Numbered from the stretch's first letter, positions 15,061-24,173 are shown. The stretch: 64,000 bases of DNA from Peptoniphilus_A sp050943655 (GCF_050943655.1 NZ_JBMNPQ010000003.1:1-64000); one strand, 5' to 3'. Notes: generated by a model from the letters alone, not told the origin. Numbers and translations are program-made.

Positions 15061-15939
15061 TTATTTGAAACCTGCATTAACTAACACAACATCTGCTTCG
15101 TTCTCGTTCATAATATAGTAGGATACTCCACCCTTATATTTCGGATATCCCGGCAAAGTACTTGTCTTAATATTCTCACTAGTCATATTCTTCATGCTAA
15201 AGGCTAGCTTCATAAGTTCTTTTGCCGACATATTATTTTCACTGTAATTTACATAGGCACTCATTAACTTTGGTGTCTTTAAAATAATTTTAGGATCTTT
15301 TATCTTAGAAAACATGGCACTCATAAATTGTTGCTGTGCTTCAACTCTTCCAAGATCTGCGTTGGCATAGCCTTTTCTAAATCTTAAAAATCCAACTGCA
15401 TCATGTCCATTTAAATTTCTTCTTCCCTGGTCAATATCAATGTGAAGTGGCGGATCTGCTGTCGGATCGTCATACTTCATATCTATTGGAACATCAACAG
15501 TAATTCCACCTAGAGCGTCGACAACGGCCTCTACAAACCTATAATCAATAGTTATGTAGTGATTTATATTTGTGCCGAGCAAATTGTTTACTGTATCAAG
15601 AGTAAGTTCAGTTCCTCCGTATTTAAATGAGTGATTTATCTTTTGGTTTTTGTAGCCCTTAATTGCAGTGTAAGTATCTCTTGGAATAGAAATAATATTT
15701 ACAGAAGAATCTTTAGGATTTACATTTACAATCATTATTGTATCAGATCTAGCATTATCTGCATTTTTTGCATCTAAAGAGTCAACTCCAAGGAGTAAAA
15801 ATTGTAGTCCTTCGCCATTAGTGTTTAACTTTTCTGAGTCTTTTTCGTCGAAGAAATAAAAATAAGCTGCCACGAGCCCAAGGCCTAAGATTAGGATTAC
15901 GAGAATAGTGCTCAGAAAGGCCTTAAAAAAAGATTTCAA
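15061..15939 (-). CDS. LytR-CpsA-Psr (LCP) family cell-wall glycopolymer ligase
   Basis: LCP enzymes attach teichoic acid or capsule polymers from lipid carriers to peptidoglycan. A single N-terminal membrane segment (about residues 5-28) anchors an extracellular catalytic domain. Visible are LLGVDS, NARSDTIMIVNVNP, IISIPRDTYTAI, INHSFKYGGTELTLDTVNNLL and FLRFRKGYANADLGRVEAQQQF, with the conserved Arg and Asp residues. Length 292. The start overlaps the yqeK stop by 4 nt. Confidence 0.93.
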   Translation of the reverse strand: MKSFFKAFLSTILVILILGLGLVAAYFYFFDEKDSEKLNTNGEGLQFLLLGVDSLDAKNADNARSDTIMIVNVNPKDSSVNIISIPRDTYTAIKGYKNQKINHSFKYGGTELTLDTVNNLLGTNINHYITIDYRFVEAVVDALGGITVDVPIDMKYDDPTADPPLHIDIDQGRRNLNGHDAVGFLRFRKGYANADLGRVEAQQQFMSAMFSKIKDPKIILKTPKLMSAYVNYSENNMSAKELMKLAFSMKNMTSENIKTSTLPGYPKYKGGVSYYIMNENEADVVLVNAGFK

Positions 15940-16508
15940 TTAACCATCTCCCTATAGAAATTTCTAGCATAAAGAGTTTCAGGTACAATGTAAATATTCT
16001 TTTCTGCTAGCATTTTTATGGTGCTGTTTAGAGAAAAATACATGGCCTCATCTAAATCTTTGTAAGAAAGCTCCCTGAGTTTAATAACTCCATCAAAGTT
16101 TCTCATTGGCTCGATGCTATCTGCTAAAAAAATAATTTTTTCTAAGCTAGACATATTTTCTCTTCCTGTAGTGTGATATTTTATTGCATTTAATATATCT
16201 TCATCATGAACATTATATAGCTTTTCAGCAAAGAGACTGCCAAGGTATGAATGGATAATTTGTGGTGCCTTTTCAAAATCACCTTCTACCTTTAATCCAT
16301 TCTCCTGAGCTTCTTCTTTTAATAAATTGACGTCTCTAATTTTTGCACAATCATGTAAAAGTCCTGCAACAGCCGCTTTGTCTTCATCTACAGAATAAAT
16401 TTTAGCAAGCTCTATTGCAGTGTCCTTAACCCTTAAAGTGTGCAGAAATCTTTTTTCACCAATTCTATCTTTAATTTCATCACTATATTTTAAAATATCT
16501 TCAATCAT
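15936..16508 (-). CDS. yqeK: YqeK-like HD-domain nucleotide phosphohydrolase
   Basis: The 190-residue HD-fold protein has LHTLRVKDTAIELA, GLLHDCAKI and later HSYLGSLFAEK and YHTTGRENMSSLEKIIFLAD, the YqeK pattern. Family members are symmetrical diadenosine tetraphosphate hydrolases. It lies between nadD and the LCP gene, overlapping both by 4 nt, as in many Firmicutes. Confidence 0.94.
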   Translation of the reverse strand: MIEDILKYSDEIKDRIGEKRFLHTLRVKDTAIELAKIYSVDEDKAAVAGLLHDCAKIRDVNLLKEEAQENGLKVEGDFEKAPQIIHSYLGSLFAEKLYNVHDEDILNAIKYHTTGRENMSSLEKIIFLADSIEPMRNFDGVIKLRELSYKDLDEAMYFSLNSTIKMLAEKNIYIVPETLYARNFYREMVN

Positions 16509-17104
16509 TTATATAAATTATTCTCCTCAATATATTCAATAACTTCACTTGGCAAAAGATATTTCACAGACTTTCCTTCGCCTATTCTTTGTCTAAGATC
16601 AGTTGAAGAAATTTCTAGCTGAGGAGTATGAACTATCTTAATGTTAGTGTCAAAATTTTCTTGTAAATAAGATATTTCTGCATTAATTTTAGAAATATCA
16701 ATGTATTTTGGTCTAAGTGCCACCACAAAGTCAATTTCCTTTGAAAGCTCTCCAAATAATTTCCAAGTTCTCAGTTGAAACAAAGTGTCAAGCCCTATTA
16801 AAAAATAAAGCTTCACATCTTTTAAAATTAATTTTAATTCCTTTATTGTATCAACGGTATAGGATAATTTTTCTCTCTTTGTCTCAATATCAGTAACTTC
16901 AAACTTATCATTTGAAGAAATGGCACGTTTTACCATATTGTATCTATCAATTGCTGAAATCTTTAAATCCTTGTGGGGCGGATTGCCCGTTGGAATAAAA
17001 ATTACCTTATCGAGATTCATCTCTTCTCTGAGATACTCTGCAATCATAAGATGCCCCGAATGAATTGGATTAAAAGTTCCACCAAAAATTCCGTATTTTT
17101 CCAT
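16505..17104 (-). CDS. nadD: Nicotinate-nucleotide adenylyltransferase
   Basis: NadD adenylates nicotinate mononucleotide in NAD synthesis. The N-terminal GIFGGTFNPIHSGHLMIAEY carries the (T/H)xGH nucleotidyltransferase motif. PTGNPPHKD and the C-terminal EISSTDLRQRIGEG (ISSTxxR) are also present. It is 199 residues, and its start overlaps the yhbY stop by one base. A nadE gene for the next NAD step is elsewhere in the window (54422-55144). Confidence 0.97.
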   Translation of the reverse strand: MEKYGIFGGTFNPIHSGHLMIAEYLREEMNLDKVIFIPTGNPPHKDLKISAIDRYNMVKRAISSNDKFEVTDIETKREKLSYTVDTIKELKLILKDVKLYFLIGLDTLFQLRTWKLFGELSKEIDFVVALRPKYIDISKINAEISYLQENFDTNIKIVHTPQLEISSTDLRQRIGEGKSVKYLLPSEVIEYIEENNLYK

Positions 17105-17391
17105 TACAATTCTATTTGTTTATTTTCTTTTGATTCTCTATAAATAGTTAATTTACTTCCAATCATTTGGACAAACTCAGCATTTGTCTTTTCCATGATT
17201 TCATCTACGATTTCTTCAACATCAACAGGACTATTTTGAAGAACTTTTATTTTGACAAGTTCGTGATCTTCTAAGAGTTTATCAAGTTGAGTTAAAAATC
17301 CCTCATTTACTCCGTCTTTTCCTACCTGAATAAGTGGATTTCTTGTGTTTGCAAGTCCTTTTAAAAAAGATCTTTGTTTACCAGTTAACAT
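17104..17391 (-). CDS. yhbY: YhbY family CRM-domain RNA-binding protein
   Basis: This 95-residue single CRM domain opens with LTGKQRSFLKGLANTRNPLI, then QVGKDGVNEGF, and ends near QMIGSKLTIYRES. The family binds pre-50S particles and is linked to ribosome assembly. It lies between obgE and nadD, the usual context. Confidence 0.95.
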   Translation of the reverse strand: MLTGKQRSFLKGLANTRNPLIQVGKDGVNEGFLTQLDKLLEDHELVKIKVLQNSPVDVEEIVDEIMEKTNAEFVQMIGSKLTIYRESKENKQIEL

Positions 17392-17399
17392 ATATTCTC

Positions 17400-18677
17400 C
17401 TATTCAAAAAATTCAAATTCATATCCGCCAATAAATACTGACTCACCTTCACCCACTCCAAGCTCTTCAAGCTTAAGAACGACATTGTTCTTTCTTAAGT
17501 TCTCTTGGAAATATCTAAGTGACTCAATATCTTCAAAGTTAGTTGAGCGAAGAAGTTTATCGATATAAGGACCATCGACAATAAATCTGCCAGTTTCCTT
17601 TTCCTTATAAACATTTATACCTTCTTCTCTTTCCTCTACAACTTCAACATACTCTTCGTCGTAAGTTTCGTATTCATTGTCTTGATATTTTTTAAGATTT
17701 TCATAAGTTAATTTCATGAGCTTGTCAATATTTTCTGTTGTCGCGCACGACCCTGCTATAATTTCGTAGTCGCCTCCAAGTTCATCAGTTAGTCTCTTTA
17801 GATTTTCTTCGGCACCTGGAATGTCGATTTTATTTGCAAAAATTATCTGTCTCTTCTTAGATAATCTTTCATTGTAGCTTACAAGTTCATTATTAATCTT
17901 GTAAAAATCTTCAACAGGATCTCTTCCTTCAGATCCTGAAACATCAATTACATGGATTAAAATTCCAGTTCTCTCGATGTGTTTTAAAAATTCATCTCCT
18001 AGTCCAATTCCATCAGATGCACCTTCAATAAGTCCAGGAATATCTGCAATTACAAAGGACTCCCCTTCATCTATCTTCACTACCCCAAGGTTTGGAGACA
18101 GAGTAGTAAAGTGATAATTTGCAATTTTAGGTCTTGCACTTGTTACAATAGATAGAAGTGTGGACTTTCCAACATTTGGAAAACCAACAAGTCCAACATC
18201 GGCAATAAGTTTAAGCTCTAAAATAATTTCTCTTTCTTCTCCACGATTTCCAGCTTGAGCAAAGGTAGGAGCTTGTCTAGTAGAAGTTTTAAATCTGGCA
18301 TTTCCCATGCCACCTTTTCCACCTTTGCAGACAACTACTTCCATGCCATCTTCTTTTAAATCGTAAAGAACTCCGCCAGTTTTTTCATCTCGAATTAGAG
18401 TTCCAACAGGAACTTTTAAAACTGTATCTTTTCCATCTTTTCCAAATTTTAATTTGCTCATGCCATTTTCGCCATTTTCAGCTTTATATTCTCTCTTGTA
18501 GCGAAAATCCATTAGCGTGTGAAGGCCACTGTCAGTCTTAATAATAATATCTCCACCGCGACCTCCGTCTCCACCTGCAGGACCACCGGCAGGTTCAAAT
18601 TTTTCTCTTCTCCAAGCAACCGCGCCATCGCCGCCATTGCCCGCTTTTAATTTAATATTTGCTATATCAATAAACAT
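17400..18677 (-). CDS. obgE: GTPase ObgE/CgtA
   Basis: Obg is an essential GTPase in 50S assembly and stress control. The glycine-rich Obg fold (1-~160: KAGNGGDGAVAWRREKF, GGDGGRGGDI) precedes a G domain with GFPNVGKSTLLS (G1), DIPGLIEGASDGIGLG (G3) and NKID (G4). A C-terminal OCT domain of ~80 residues completes 425. It heads the operon obgE-yhbY-nadD-yqeK-LCP-rsfS-ridA. A TATAAT at about 18707-18712 could be its -10. Confidence 0.97.
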   Translation of the reverse strand: MFIDIANIKLKAGNGGDGAVAWRREKFEPAGGPAGGDGGRGGDIIIKTDSGLHTLMDFRYKREYKAENGENGMSKLKFGKDGKDTVLKVPVGTLIRDEKTGGVLYDLKEDGMEVVVCKGGKGGMGNARFKTSTRQAPTFAQAGNRGEEREIILELKLIADVGLVGFPNVGKSTLLSIVTSARPKIANYHFTTLSPNLGVVKIDEGESFVIADIPGLIEGASDGIGLGDEFLKHIERTGILIHVIDVSGSEGRDPVEDFYKINNELVSYNERLSKKRQIIFANKIDIPGAEENLKRLTDELGGDYEIIAGSCATTENIDKLMKLTYENLKKYQDNEYETYDEEYVEVVEEREEGINVYKEKETGRFIVDGPYIDKLLRSTNFEDIESLRYFQENLRKNNVVLKLEELGVGEGESVFIGGYEFEFFE

Positions 18678-18770
18678 AATAACCTCACATTTTCTAAAAT
18701 TATATCATAAATATGTGTTAAAAACTTGATCCTTCTGTGAGTTAAATAAAATTATTGTGATTATTTTATA

Positions 18771-18800
18771 AAAACAAAAAGCAAGGTTACCCTTGCTTTT
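18771..18800 (-). terminator. Terminator of the rplU-prp-rpmA operon
   Basis: The minus-strand hairpin AAGCAAGG-GTAA-CCTTGCTT runs into TTTGTTTTT just after the rpmA stop. Confidence 0.9.
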
Positions 18801-18807
18801 AAATGTC

Positions 18808-19107
18808 TTATGCTAATTCAGCTTTTTCTTCAACAACTACGTTAGCGAATTTCTTTCCGCCTTTACCTTTAGTTGTAAATCTTACGATTCCATCTGCAGT
18901 AGCAAATAATGTATCGTCGTTACCACGCATTACATTTTCGCCTGGATGGATTTTAGTTCCTCTTTGTCTAACTAGGATATTTCCTGCTAGAACAAATTGA
19001 CCATCGCCTCTCTTAACGCCAAGTCTTTTAGCATTTGAGTCACGGCCGTTCTTTGAAGAACCTGCTCCTTTTTTAGAAGAAAAAAGCAATAAATCAAATT
19101 TTATCAT
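18808..19107 (-). CDS. rpmA: 50S ribosomal protein L27 with cleavable N-terminal extension
   Basis: L27 sits near the peptidyl transferase centre. The start at 19107 is set by GGAGGTGCAGA upstream; the earlier ATG at 19122 overlaps that site. The product begins MIKFDLLLFSSKKGAGSS. The short leader ending in LLLF-S is the Firmicutes-type extension removed by the protease Prp, which exposes the lysine-rich tail. The core has GRDSNAKRLGVKRGDGQ and LVRQRGTKIHPGENV. The gene overlaps prp by 14 nt. Confidence 0.97.
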   Translation of the reverse strand: MIKFDLLLFSSKKGAGSSKNGRDSNAKRLGVKRGDGQFVLAGNILVRQRGTKIHPGENVMRGNDDTLFATADGIVRFTTKGKGGKKFANVVVEEKAELA

Positions 19108-19441
19108 TCTGCACCTCCACAACCTTTAGTGTTAAATACTGTGGGTATTGCGACCTTATAAGTTCAATCCCCTTAATCATAAATTCAAAGCAAGTTTGAA
19201 CATCATTTCTATTAAATACATTTTTATCTAGAATTTCAATTTCTAGATATCCGTCATCTTGTACATCCCTAATCTCGTCCTCAGGAATATTTAACTTGTC
19301 AATTAAAGTAAAATAAAGAGTTTGACTGAGAGTTGAGATGCTTGCACAGACATAGTTTTCCAAATCGCCTTCAGAAGCATGTCCGTCAAATATGAATCCC
19401 TTGTAGTAGTTTCCTATTTTAAAGATAGAAATTTTTGTCAT
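19094..19441 (-). CDS. prp: Ribosomal-processing cysteine protease Prp
   Basis: Prp cuts the N-terminal extension from L27, as known for Staphylococcus aureus. The 115-residue protein shows the catalytic His in FDGHASEG and the Cys in ENYVCASISTLSQTL. It lies between rplU and rpmA and overlaps both. The target motif is visible in the adjacent L27. Confidence 0.95.
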   Translation of the reverse strand: MTKISIFKIGNYYKGFIFDGHASEGDLENYVCASISTLSQTLYFTLIDKLNIPEDEIRDVQDDGYLEIEILDKNVFNRNDVQTCFEFMIKGIELIRSQYPQYLTLKVVEVQNDKI

Positions 19442-19746
19442 ACTGCTACATCAGAAATTTCAACTAAAGTATATGGTTGACGGTGTCCTTTTTTTGTTCT
19501 TTCGTTTTTCTTAGATTTATATTTGTAAACAATAACTTTTTTGTTTTTGCCTTGAGCTAAAACTTTACCGTTTACTTTTGCACCTTCTACATATGGAGCT
19601 CCAACTTTTGGAGTATCACCAGATACAAAAAGTACTTTGTCGAAAGTAACTGTTTCACCTTCGTTAACATCTAATTTTTCGATTTTGATTTTGCTTCCAG
19701 CTTCAACAACGTATTGTTTTCCACCAGTTTCGATAATTGCGTACAT
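19438..19746 (-). CDS. rplU: 50S ribosomal protein L21
   Basis: L21 binds 23S rRNA. The 102 residues start MYAIIETGGKQYVVEAGSKI and include KVIVYKYKSKKNERTKKGHR with the basic RNA-binding stretch, both family hallmarks. It is the first gene of rplU-prp-rpmA and overlaps prp by 4 nt. The ribosome-binding site is AGGAGGTGCTACA. Confidence 0.98.
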   Translation of the reverse strand: MYAIIETGGKQYVVEAGSKIKIEKLDVNEGETVTFDKVLFVSGDTPKVGAPYVEGAKVNGKVLAQGKNKKVIVYKYKSKKNERTKKGHRQPYTLVEISDVAV

Positions 19747-19751
19747 TGTAG

Positions 19752-19822
19752 CACCTCCTCATTACAAGACTCGCCATCATAGGCAGTAAACTTTAAGACC
19801 TAATCTGAGCGGTTACAGTTAA
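19752..19822 (-). promoter_or_regulatory. Probable L21 leader in the rplU 5' UTR
   Basis: About 70 nt of transcribed leader contain the short inverted elements expected of the L21 leader family seen upstream of rplU in Firmicutes, including a stretch beginning CTGTAACCGCTCAG. The assignment rests on position and partial memory of the consensus, and no covariance test was possible. Confidence 0.5.
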
Positions 19823-19824
19823 TT

Positions 19825-19853
19825 ATAATACCATAAAATCCCAACAAATGCAA
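19825..19853 (-). promoter_or_regulatory. rplU promoter
   Basis: On the minus strand TTGCAT (19848-19853) and TATTAT (19825-19830) are separated by 17 nt. Transcription would start about 80 nt before rplU. Confidence 0.6.
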
Positions 19854-19985
19854 TTTATTTGATGCAATTTATTGGGATAATTTAAATAATTTTTTTAATT
19901 TAAAAGTACAATTACTTATATTTATTTTATCACATAAAATTATTAAAAGATATAATTATATACCTTCTCATCACTTGTTCTATGT

Positions 19986-20014
19986 AAAAAAGATGCACCC
20001 TTTAAGATGCATCT
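19986..20014 (-). terminator. thrS terminator
   Basis: Minus-strand stem GATGCA-loop-TGCATC followed by TTTTTT, just past the thrS stop. Confidence 0.88.
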
Positions 20015-20025
20015 GTAAATCTTTT

Positions 20026-21936
20026 TTATTCTGTTATTGTTTTATTTTCTACTTCTTCTTTAAGATCTTTAACGAAGTCTTCGAATACTACGTCCTTAAC
20101 TTCTTCTCCTGATCTCTTTCTAACTGAAAGCTTTCCTGATTCAACTTCTTGTTCACCAATTACTAACATGTAATTAATTTTCTTAAGTTGAGCATCACGA
20201 ATCTTCTTGCCAACTTTTTCTGCTCTTGAGTCAAGTTCTACTCTAAATCCTTCTTTTGTGAATTTATCTTTAAGATCTTTAGCAAAGTCGTTAAATTTAT
20301 CAGATACAGGAATAATTGAAATTTGAACAGGAGCAAGCCATAGTGGGAACTTACCTGCAAAGTGTTCGATTAAGATACCCATAAATCTTTCAACTGATCC
20401 AAGAAGTGCTCTGTGAAGCATTACTGGTCTTTCTTTTTCGCCATTTTCGTTGATATAAGTTAAATCAAAGTTTTCTGGCATTTGGAAGTCAAGTTGAATA
20501 GTTCCACATTGCCAAGTTCTTCCAATTGCATCTTCTAGGTGGAAGTCAATCTTTGGACCATAGAAAGCTCCGTCACCTTCGTTAATTACATATGGGATTC
20601 CCTTTTCTTCTAGAGCTTCTTTAAGAGAATTTTCTGCAAGTTCCCAAGATTCTAAGTCTCCCATGTAGTCGTCTGGACGAGTAGAAAGTTCAATGCTGTA
20701 TTTGAATCCGAAAGTGCTATATAGATAATCTGCAAGTTCAATCATCTTAAATACTTCGTCTTTAACTTGACTAAATAAGCAGTATACGTGAGCATCGTCT
20801 TGAGTGAATGCTCTTACTCTAAATAGTCCGTGAAGTGCACCTGAAAGTTCGTGTCTGTGTACTAGACCAAATTCAGCAAGTCTTAGAGGAAGATCTCTGT
20901 ATGAATGTGGTTCTGATGAGTATACTAGTACAGAACCTGGGCAGTTCATTGGTTTTACTGCATAATCAGCATCATCAATTTTTGTGAAGTACATATTCTC
21001 TTTGTAGTGATCCCAGTGACCTGATCTGTGCCACAATTCTTCATTTAAGATGATTGGAGTTTGAATTTCGCCATATCCATTTTCTTCTAGGACTCCTCTC
21101 CACCAGTTTAATAAATTATTTCTTAAAATCATTCCCTTAGGATGGAAGAATGGGAATCCTGGACCTTCTTCATGGATTGTGAAAAGATCAAGTTCTTTAC
21201 CAATTTTTCTGTGGTCTCTCTTTTCTGCTTCTTCTCTTCTTTCGATGTATTCATCTAATTGTTTTTGTTTTTCAAAAGCAATACCGTAGATTCTTTGAAG
21301 CATTTTGTTGTCTGAGTCGCCTCTCCAATATGCACCAGCAATTGAAAGAAGTTTTACAGATTTAATTGATTTAGTTGAAGTTAGGTGTGGTCCCTTGCAA
21401 AGATCAACGAAGTCTCCCATTTTGTAAATAGTAATTTTTTCATCTTCTGGAAGATCATTAATAAGTTCAATTTTATATGATTGATCTTTTTCTTCAAACA
21501 TTTTTATTGCTTCGTCTCTTGATATTTCAATTCTCTCAACTGCTAAATCTTTTTTAGCAAGTTCTTTCATTTTATCTTCAATTGCTTTAAAATCTTCTTC
21601 TACGAATTTGTGCTCAGAATCTAGATCGTAATAAAATCCTGTTTCGATTGCAGGTCCAATTGCAAATTTTGTACCTGGGAATAGCTCCTGAATTGCATAT
21701 GCCATTAAGTGAGAAGCTGTGTGCCAAAAGATTTGTTTTCCTTCTTTGTCTTCAAACTTAACAACTTTAAAGTCACAATCTTCGTTAATTACATCTTCGT
21801 TTCCAAGAATTTCTCCATTTACAACTGCTCCAACAGAAGCCCTCAAAAGTCCCATTGAAATATCTGAAGTAACCTTAGAAACTTTTACTCCCTTTTCATA
21901 CTCTTTTTCTGATCCATCTGGTAATCTAATAATCAT
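20026..21936 (-). CDS. thrS: Threonyl-tRNA synthetase
   Basis: This enzyme charges tRNA-Thr. A TGS domain (residues 1-~60) is followed by the editing domain with HTASHLMAYA and the SAD motif region, then a class II core (FTIHEEGPGFPFFHP, MNCPGS, RHELSGALHGLFRVRAFTQDDAH, GTIQLDFQMP) and the anticodon-binding domain. Length 636 is normal. A T-box leader upstream controls it. Confidence 0.98.
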   Translation of the reverse strand: MIIRLPDGSEKEYEKGVKVSKVTSDISMGLLRASVGAVVNGEILGNEDVINEDCDFKVVKFEDKEGKQIFWHTASHLMAYAIQELFPGTKFAIGPAIETGFYYDLDSEHKFVEEDFKAIEDKMKELAKKDLAVERIEISRDEAIKMFEEKDQSYKIELINDLPEDEKITIYKMGDFVDLCKGPHLTSTKSIKSVKLLSIAGAYWRGDSDNKMLQRIYGIAFEKQKQLDEYIERREEAEKRDHRKIGKELDLFTIHEEGPGFPFFHPKGMILRNNLLNWWRGVLEENGYGEIQTPIILNEELWHRSGHWDHYKENMYFTKIDDADYAVKPMNCPGSVLVYSSEPHSYRDLPLRLAEFGLVHRHELSGALHGLFRVRAFTQDDAHVYCLFSQVKDEVFKMIELADYLYSTFGFKYSIELSTRPDDYMGDLESWELAENSLKEALEEKGIPYVINEGDGAFYGPKIDFHLEDAIGRTWQCGTIQLDFQMPENFDLTYINENGEKERPVMLHRALLGSVERFMGILIEHFAGKFPLWLAPVQISIIPVSDKFNDFAKDLKDKFTKEGFRVELDSRAEKVGKKIRDAQLKKINYMLVIGEQEVESGKLSVRKRSGEEVKDVVFEDFVKDLKEEVENKTITE

Positions 21937-21959
21937 TTTTTCCTCCTAAAAAATTTTAC

Positions 21960-22172
21960 AATAAAAAAAGTCTACCATCCCAAAGGACGATAGACCGTGG
22001 TTCCACCTTAATTAAACTCAAAAGACTTAACGCGCCTGACGCTGTAGTTTGCTACAGAACTCCGAGTTAGTTTTCAAAATAATGAAATTAGAAATTTTCA
22101 GCAACCATTTCCTCTCTAAAAATTTCACCAAATTTACTCTTCTCTTCAAAGTCGTTTTTTAAAATTATCATT
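21960..22172 (-). promoter_or_regulatory. T-box leader of thrS
   Basis: The T-box sequence AAGGTGGAACCACGG (about 21995-22009) is followed by a terminator hairpin GTCTATCGTCC/GGGATGGTAGAC and seven T. Stem I is upstream. The specifier is best read as ACT (Thr, 22069-22071) just before AACTCGG, though the register is one base off from the other two T-boxes here. Uncharged tRNA-Thr would permit read-through into thrS. Confidence 0.92.
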
Positions 22173-22201
22173 ATGATATCACAAAGTATAAAAACTTGCA
22201 A
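22173..22201 (-). promoter_or_regulatory. thrS promoter
   Basis: TTGCAA (22196-22201) and TATCAT (22173-22178), 17 nt apart on the minus strand, upstream of the T-box. Confidence 0.7.
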
Positions 22202-22216
22202 TACACTAGGTTTTAT

Positions 22217-22903
22217 TTAAATAAATAAAATTGAGCCGTAATCTTCAATTGGATTACTGCTAAGTACATTTAATTTATAATCATATTTATTTAGAATTTC
22301 TTGAAGCGCACTCTTAGAATCATAATCTCGAAGCTCTCCTGTCAAGAATACTTCTCTAGAGAGGCTGCCACTGCTTCCACCAATAAAACCATAATCAAAA
22401 TTTTTAAGTTTTATATTTTTAAAATTAATTTTATATATTGGAAGTGTGTCTTTTAAACTACTGTATATGCCATCATCAGATGTAACTAAAAAATCACAAG
22501 TAACAAGCGTTGAACATTTACTGTAGCCTTGCCTTACGCAGATAATATTATACCCATTATTTTTGTAATAACTCAAAATTTTTTCATCAGTATAATTTAT
22601 ATTATGAATAAAGTAATTTTTAAAGGTAAAACAATTTAATGCTACATCACCTGGATATTTTTTCTCCAAAGGTTTTGACGTTGGAATAACATTTCTATCT
22701 TTAAATATTTCTTTATAATAACTGAAGTTATCCCTGTCGCAAACTATATCTTTATTGGGAAGCACGTGAACTAACATATCTGGATGCGCCCTTAGGCCCT
22801 CTAAAAGATTTTTATTTTCTGTAGTTTTTACGATTTTTCCATATTTATTTAAAATATTTATGCTTTCACTTGGCATGTCCTTATTTATTAAAACATATTT
22901 CAT
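22217..22903 (-). CDS. Uncharacterised protein, possibly DUF6873 / GME-fold family
   Basis: The 228-residue protein has no membrane segment. It alternates short beta-rich motifs with conserved-looking residues: AHPDMLVHVLPN, GDVALNCFTF, VRQGYSKCSTLVTCDFLVTSDDGI and FIGGSSGSLSREVFLTGEL. The last stretch, with paired Cys upstream, recalls the amidinotransferase-like (GME) fold, and I believe it matches DUF6873, but this is from memory. No enzymatic role can be assigned. Its start overlaps the methyltransferase gene by 4 nt, so they are co-translated. Confidence 0.55.
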   Translation of the reverse strand: MKYVLINKDMPSESINILNKYGKIVKTTENKNLLEGLRAHPDMLVHVLPNKDIVCDRDNFSYYKEIFKDRNVIPTSKPLEKKYPGDVALNCFTFKNYFIHNINYTDEKILSYYKNNGYNIICVRQGYSKCSTLVTCDFLVTSDDGIYSSLKDTLPIYKINFKNIKLKNFDYGFIGGSSGSLSREVFLTGELRDYDSKSALQEILNKYDYKLNVLSSNPIEDYGSILFI

Positions 22904-23646
22904 TTTGTCATCTCATAAATAATAATTGATGCGGCGACATTGGCATTTAGTGAATCGACTTTTTCGCTAATAGGTATATTTATGGACATGCTTGCATTTT
23001 CCATCAAATAATCGCTTACGCCTTTTGCTTCATTTCCAATTATCACAATGTCTTTATCCTTAAATTCGTAATCTCTAATGCTCACTGACTCTACAATAGA
23101 AGTTGAAATCAAATTAAAACCAAGTTCAACTAATTTTTCCTTATCCATTTTATAAATTGGGAGTCTAAATATTGAAGACATTGATGAGCGAACAGTCTTT
23201 GGATTGTAAAGGTCGCAACAATTTGGTGAAAGAATTATTCCATCAAGTCCAAAGGCATCTGCCGATCTAATCATGCCACCTAAGTTGCCAGGTTCTCTTA
23301 CATCATCAAGGTATAGATACTTGCCAGACTTCTCGTGAAACTCTCTATCTAAGTGTTCATAATATGCAATTATCCCCTGTGGCGTCACTGCATCGCTTAT
23401 TTGATTAAACAAGTTATCCTGAAAAATATAAATTTTTTCTTCGTCAAAGTTTTTTATGATTTCTTTAAACTTATTTTCCTTGTAGACAGTTTCAGAAAGT
23501 GCAATATATCTTGGAACAAATCCTTCTGCTTCAACAATTACTACAGGCTTTTCAACCATAAAAAGTTTATCTTCTTCGCGATATTTTTTATTTTTTAATT
23601 TTTTTAAGTACTTAAAAATTTCGTTATTTTTACTCGTTATTATCAA
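22900..23646 (-). CDS. SpoU/TrmH family RNA 2'-O-ribose methyltransferase
   Basis: A short N-terminal RNA-binding region (KNNEIFKYLKKLKNKKYR) precedes a SPOUT domain with the knot motifs YLDDVREPGNLGGMIRSADAFG, IVIIGNEAKGVS and NIPISEKVDSLNANVAASI. The family methylates ribose in rRNA or tRNA. The exact nucleotide is not determinable. Length 248. A terminator separates it from the DUF4342-like gene upstream. Confidence 0.9.
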   Translation of the reverse strand: MIITSKNNEIFKYLKKLKNKKYREEDKLFMVEKPVVIVEAEGFVPRYIALSETVYKENKFKEIIKNFDEEKIYIFQDNLFNQISDAVTPQGIIAYYEHLDREFHEKSGKYLYLDDVREPGNLGGMIRSADAFGLDGIILSPNCCDLYNPKTVRSSMSSIFRLPIYKMDKEKLVELGFNLISTSIVESVSIRDYEFKDKDIVIIGNEAKGVSDYLMENASMSINIPISEKVDSLNANVAASIIIYEMTK

Positions 23647-23659
23647 TTCATCACCTATT

Positions 23660-23682
23660 AAAAAAAGCCCAATCGGGCTTTT
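23660..23682 (-). terminator. Terminator after the DUF4342-like gene
   Basis: Minus-strand hairpin AAAGCCCGATTGGGCTTTTTTT between the two genes. Confidence 0.9.
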
Positions 23683-23684
23683 AA

Positions 23685-24173
23685 TTATTTAAAAAATTTA
23701 TTTTTATCTTTGAGATACTCTTTTATATCAATAACTTCTCCATCTTCCATAATTATCTTGAAAGAATAGTCATAGACATAAGCAGCTGAAAGTCCAAGTA
23801 AAGAAGCAGGAAGTGCAAGAGCAATACCTATTGCAGAAGTTGTCAAAGATAGAGATAGAACTGTCTCGTCATCTTTTTCAACAAGAAGTCTTCTGGCATT
23901 TCCCTTTCTCCAAATTTCTTTAACAGCATCGATAATTTCTTCCATGTATGCAGTAAATTCTTCGAAATAATCTTTTGAATCTTTCTTTTTGTCTTCTTCA
24001 TCTTCAATTATAACTTCAGCTTCTACAGTATCAGAGCTATCTTTTTGATTTCCTTTTATCATTTCAATTGCAACGTCTACATCGCCATCAGAATCTAGTA
24101 GAGCCTTGCGCACAATCTCATAACTTGCTCCAGTAACATTTATAACATAATCAATTTTTTCCATACTAATCAT
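23685..24173 (-). CDS. UBA-like plus DUF4342 protein
   Basis: Residues ~3-45 (EKIDYVINVTGASYEIVRKA, then DGDVDVAIEMI) look like a UBA/TS-N three-helix domain. An acidic linker follows, then a DUF4342-like part (IIDAVKEIWRKGNARRLLV) with a hydrophobic stretch around 110-130 that may enter the membrane. Function is unknown. It follows ktrA by about 40 nt and may belong to the same transcript. Confidence 0.7.
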   Translation of the reverse strand: MISMEKIDYVINVTGASYEIVRKALLDSDGDVDVAIEMIKGNQKDSSDTVEAEVIIEDEEDKKKDSKDYFEEFTAYMEEIIDAVKEIWRKGNARRLLVEKDDETVLSLSLTTSAIGIALALPASLLGLSAAYVYDYSFKIIMEDGEVIDIKEYLKDKNKFFK

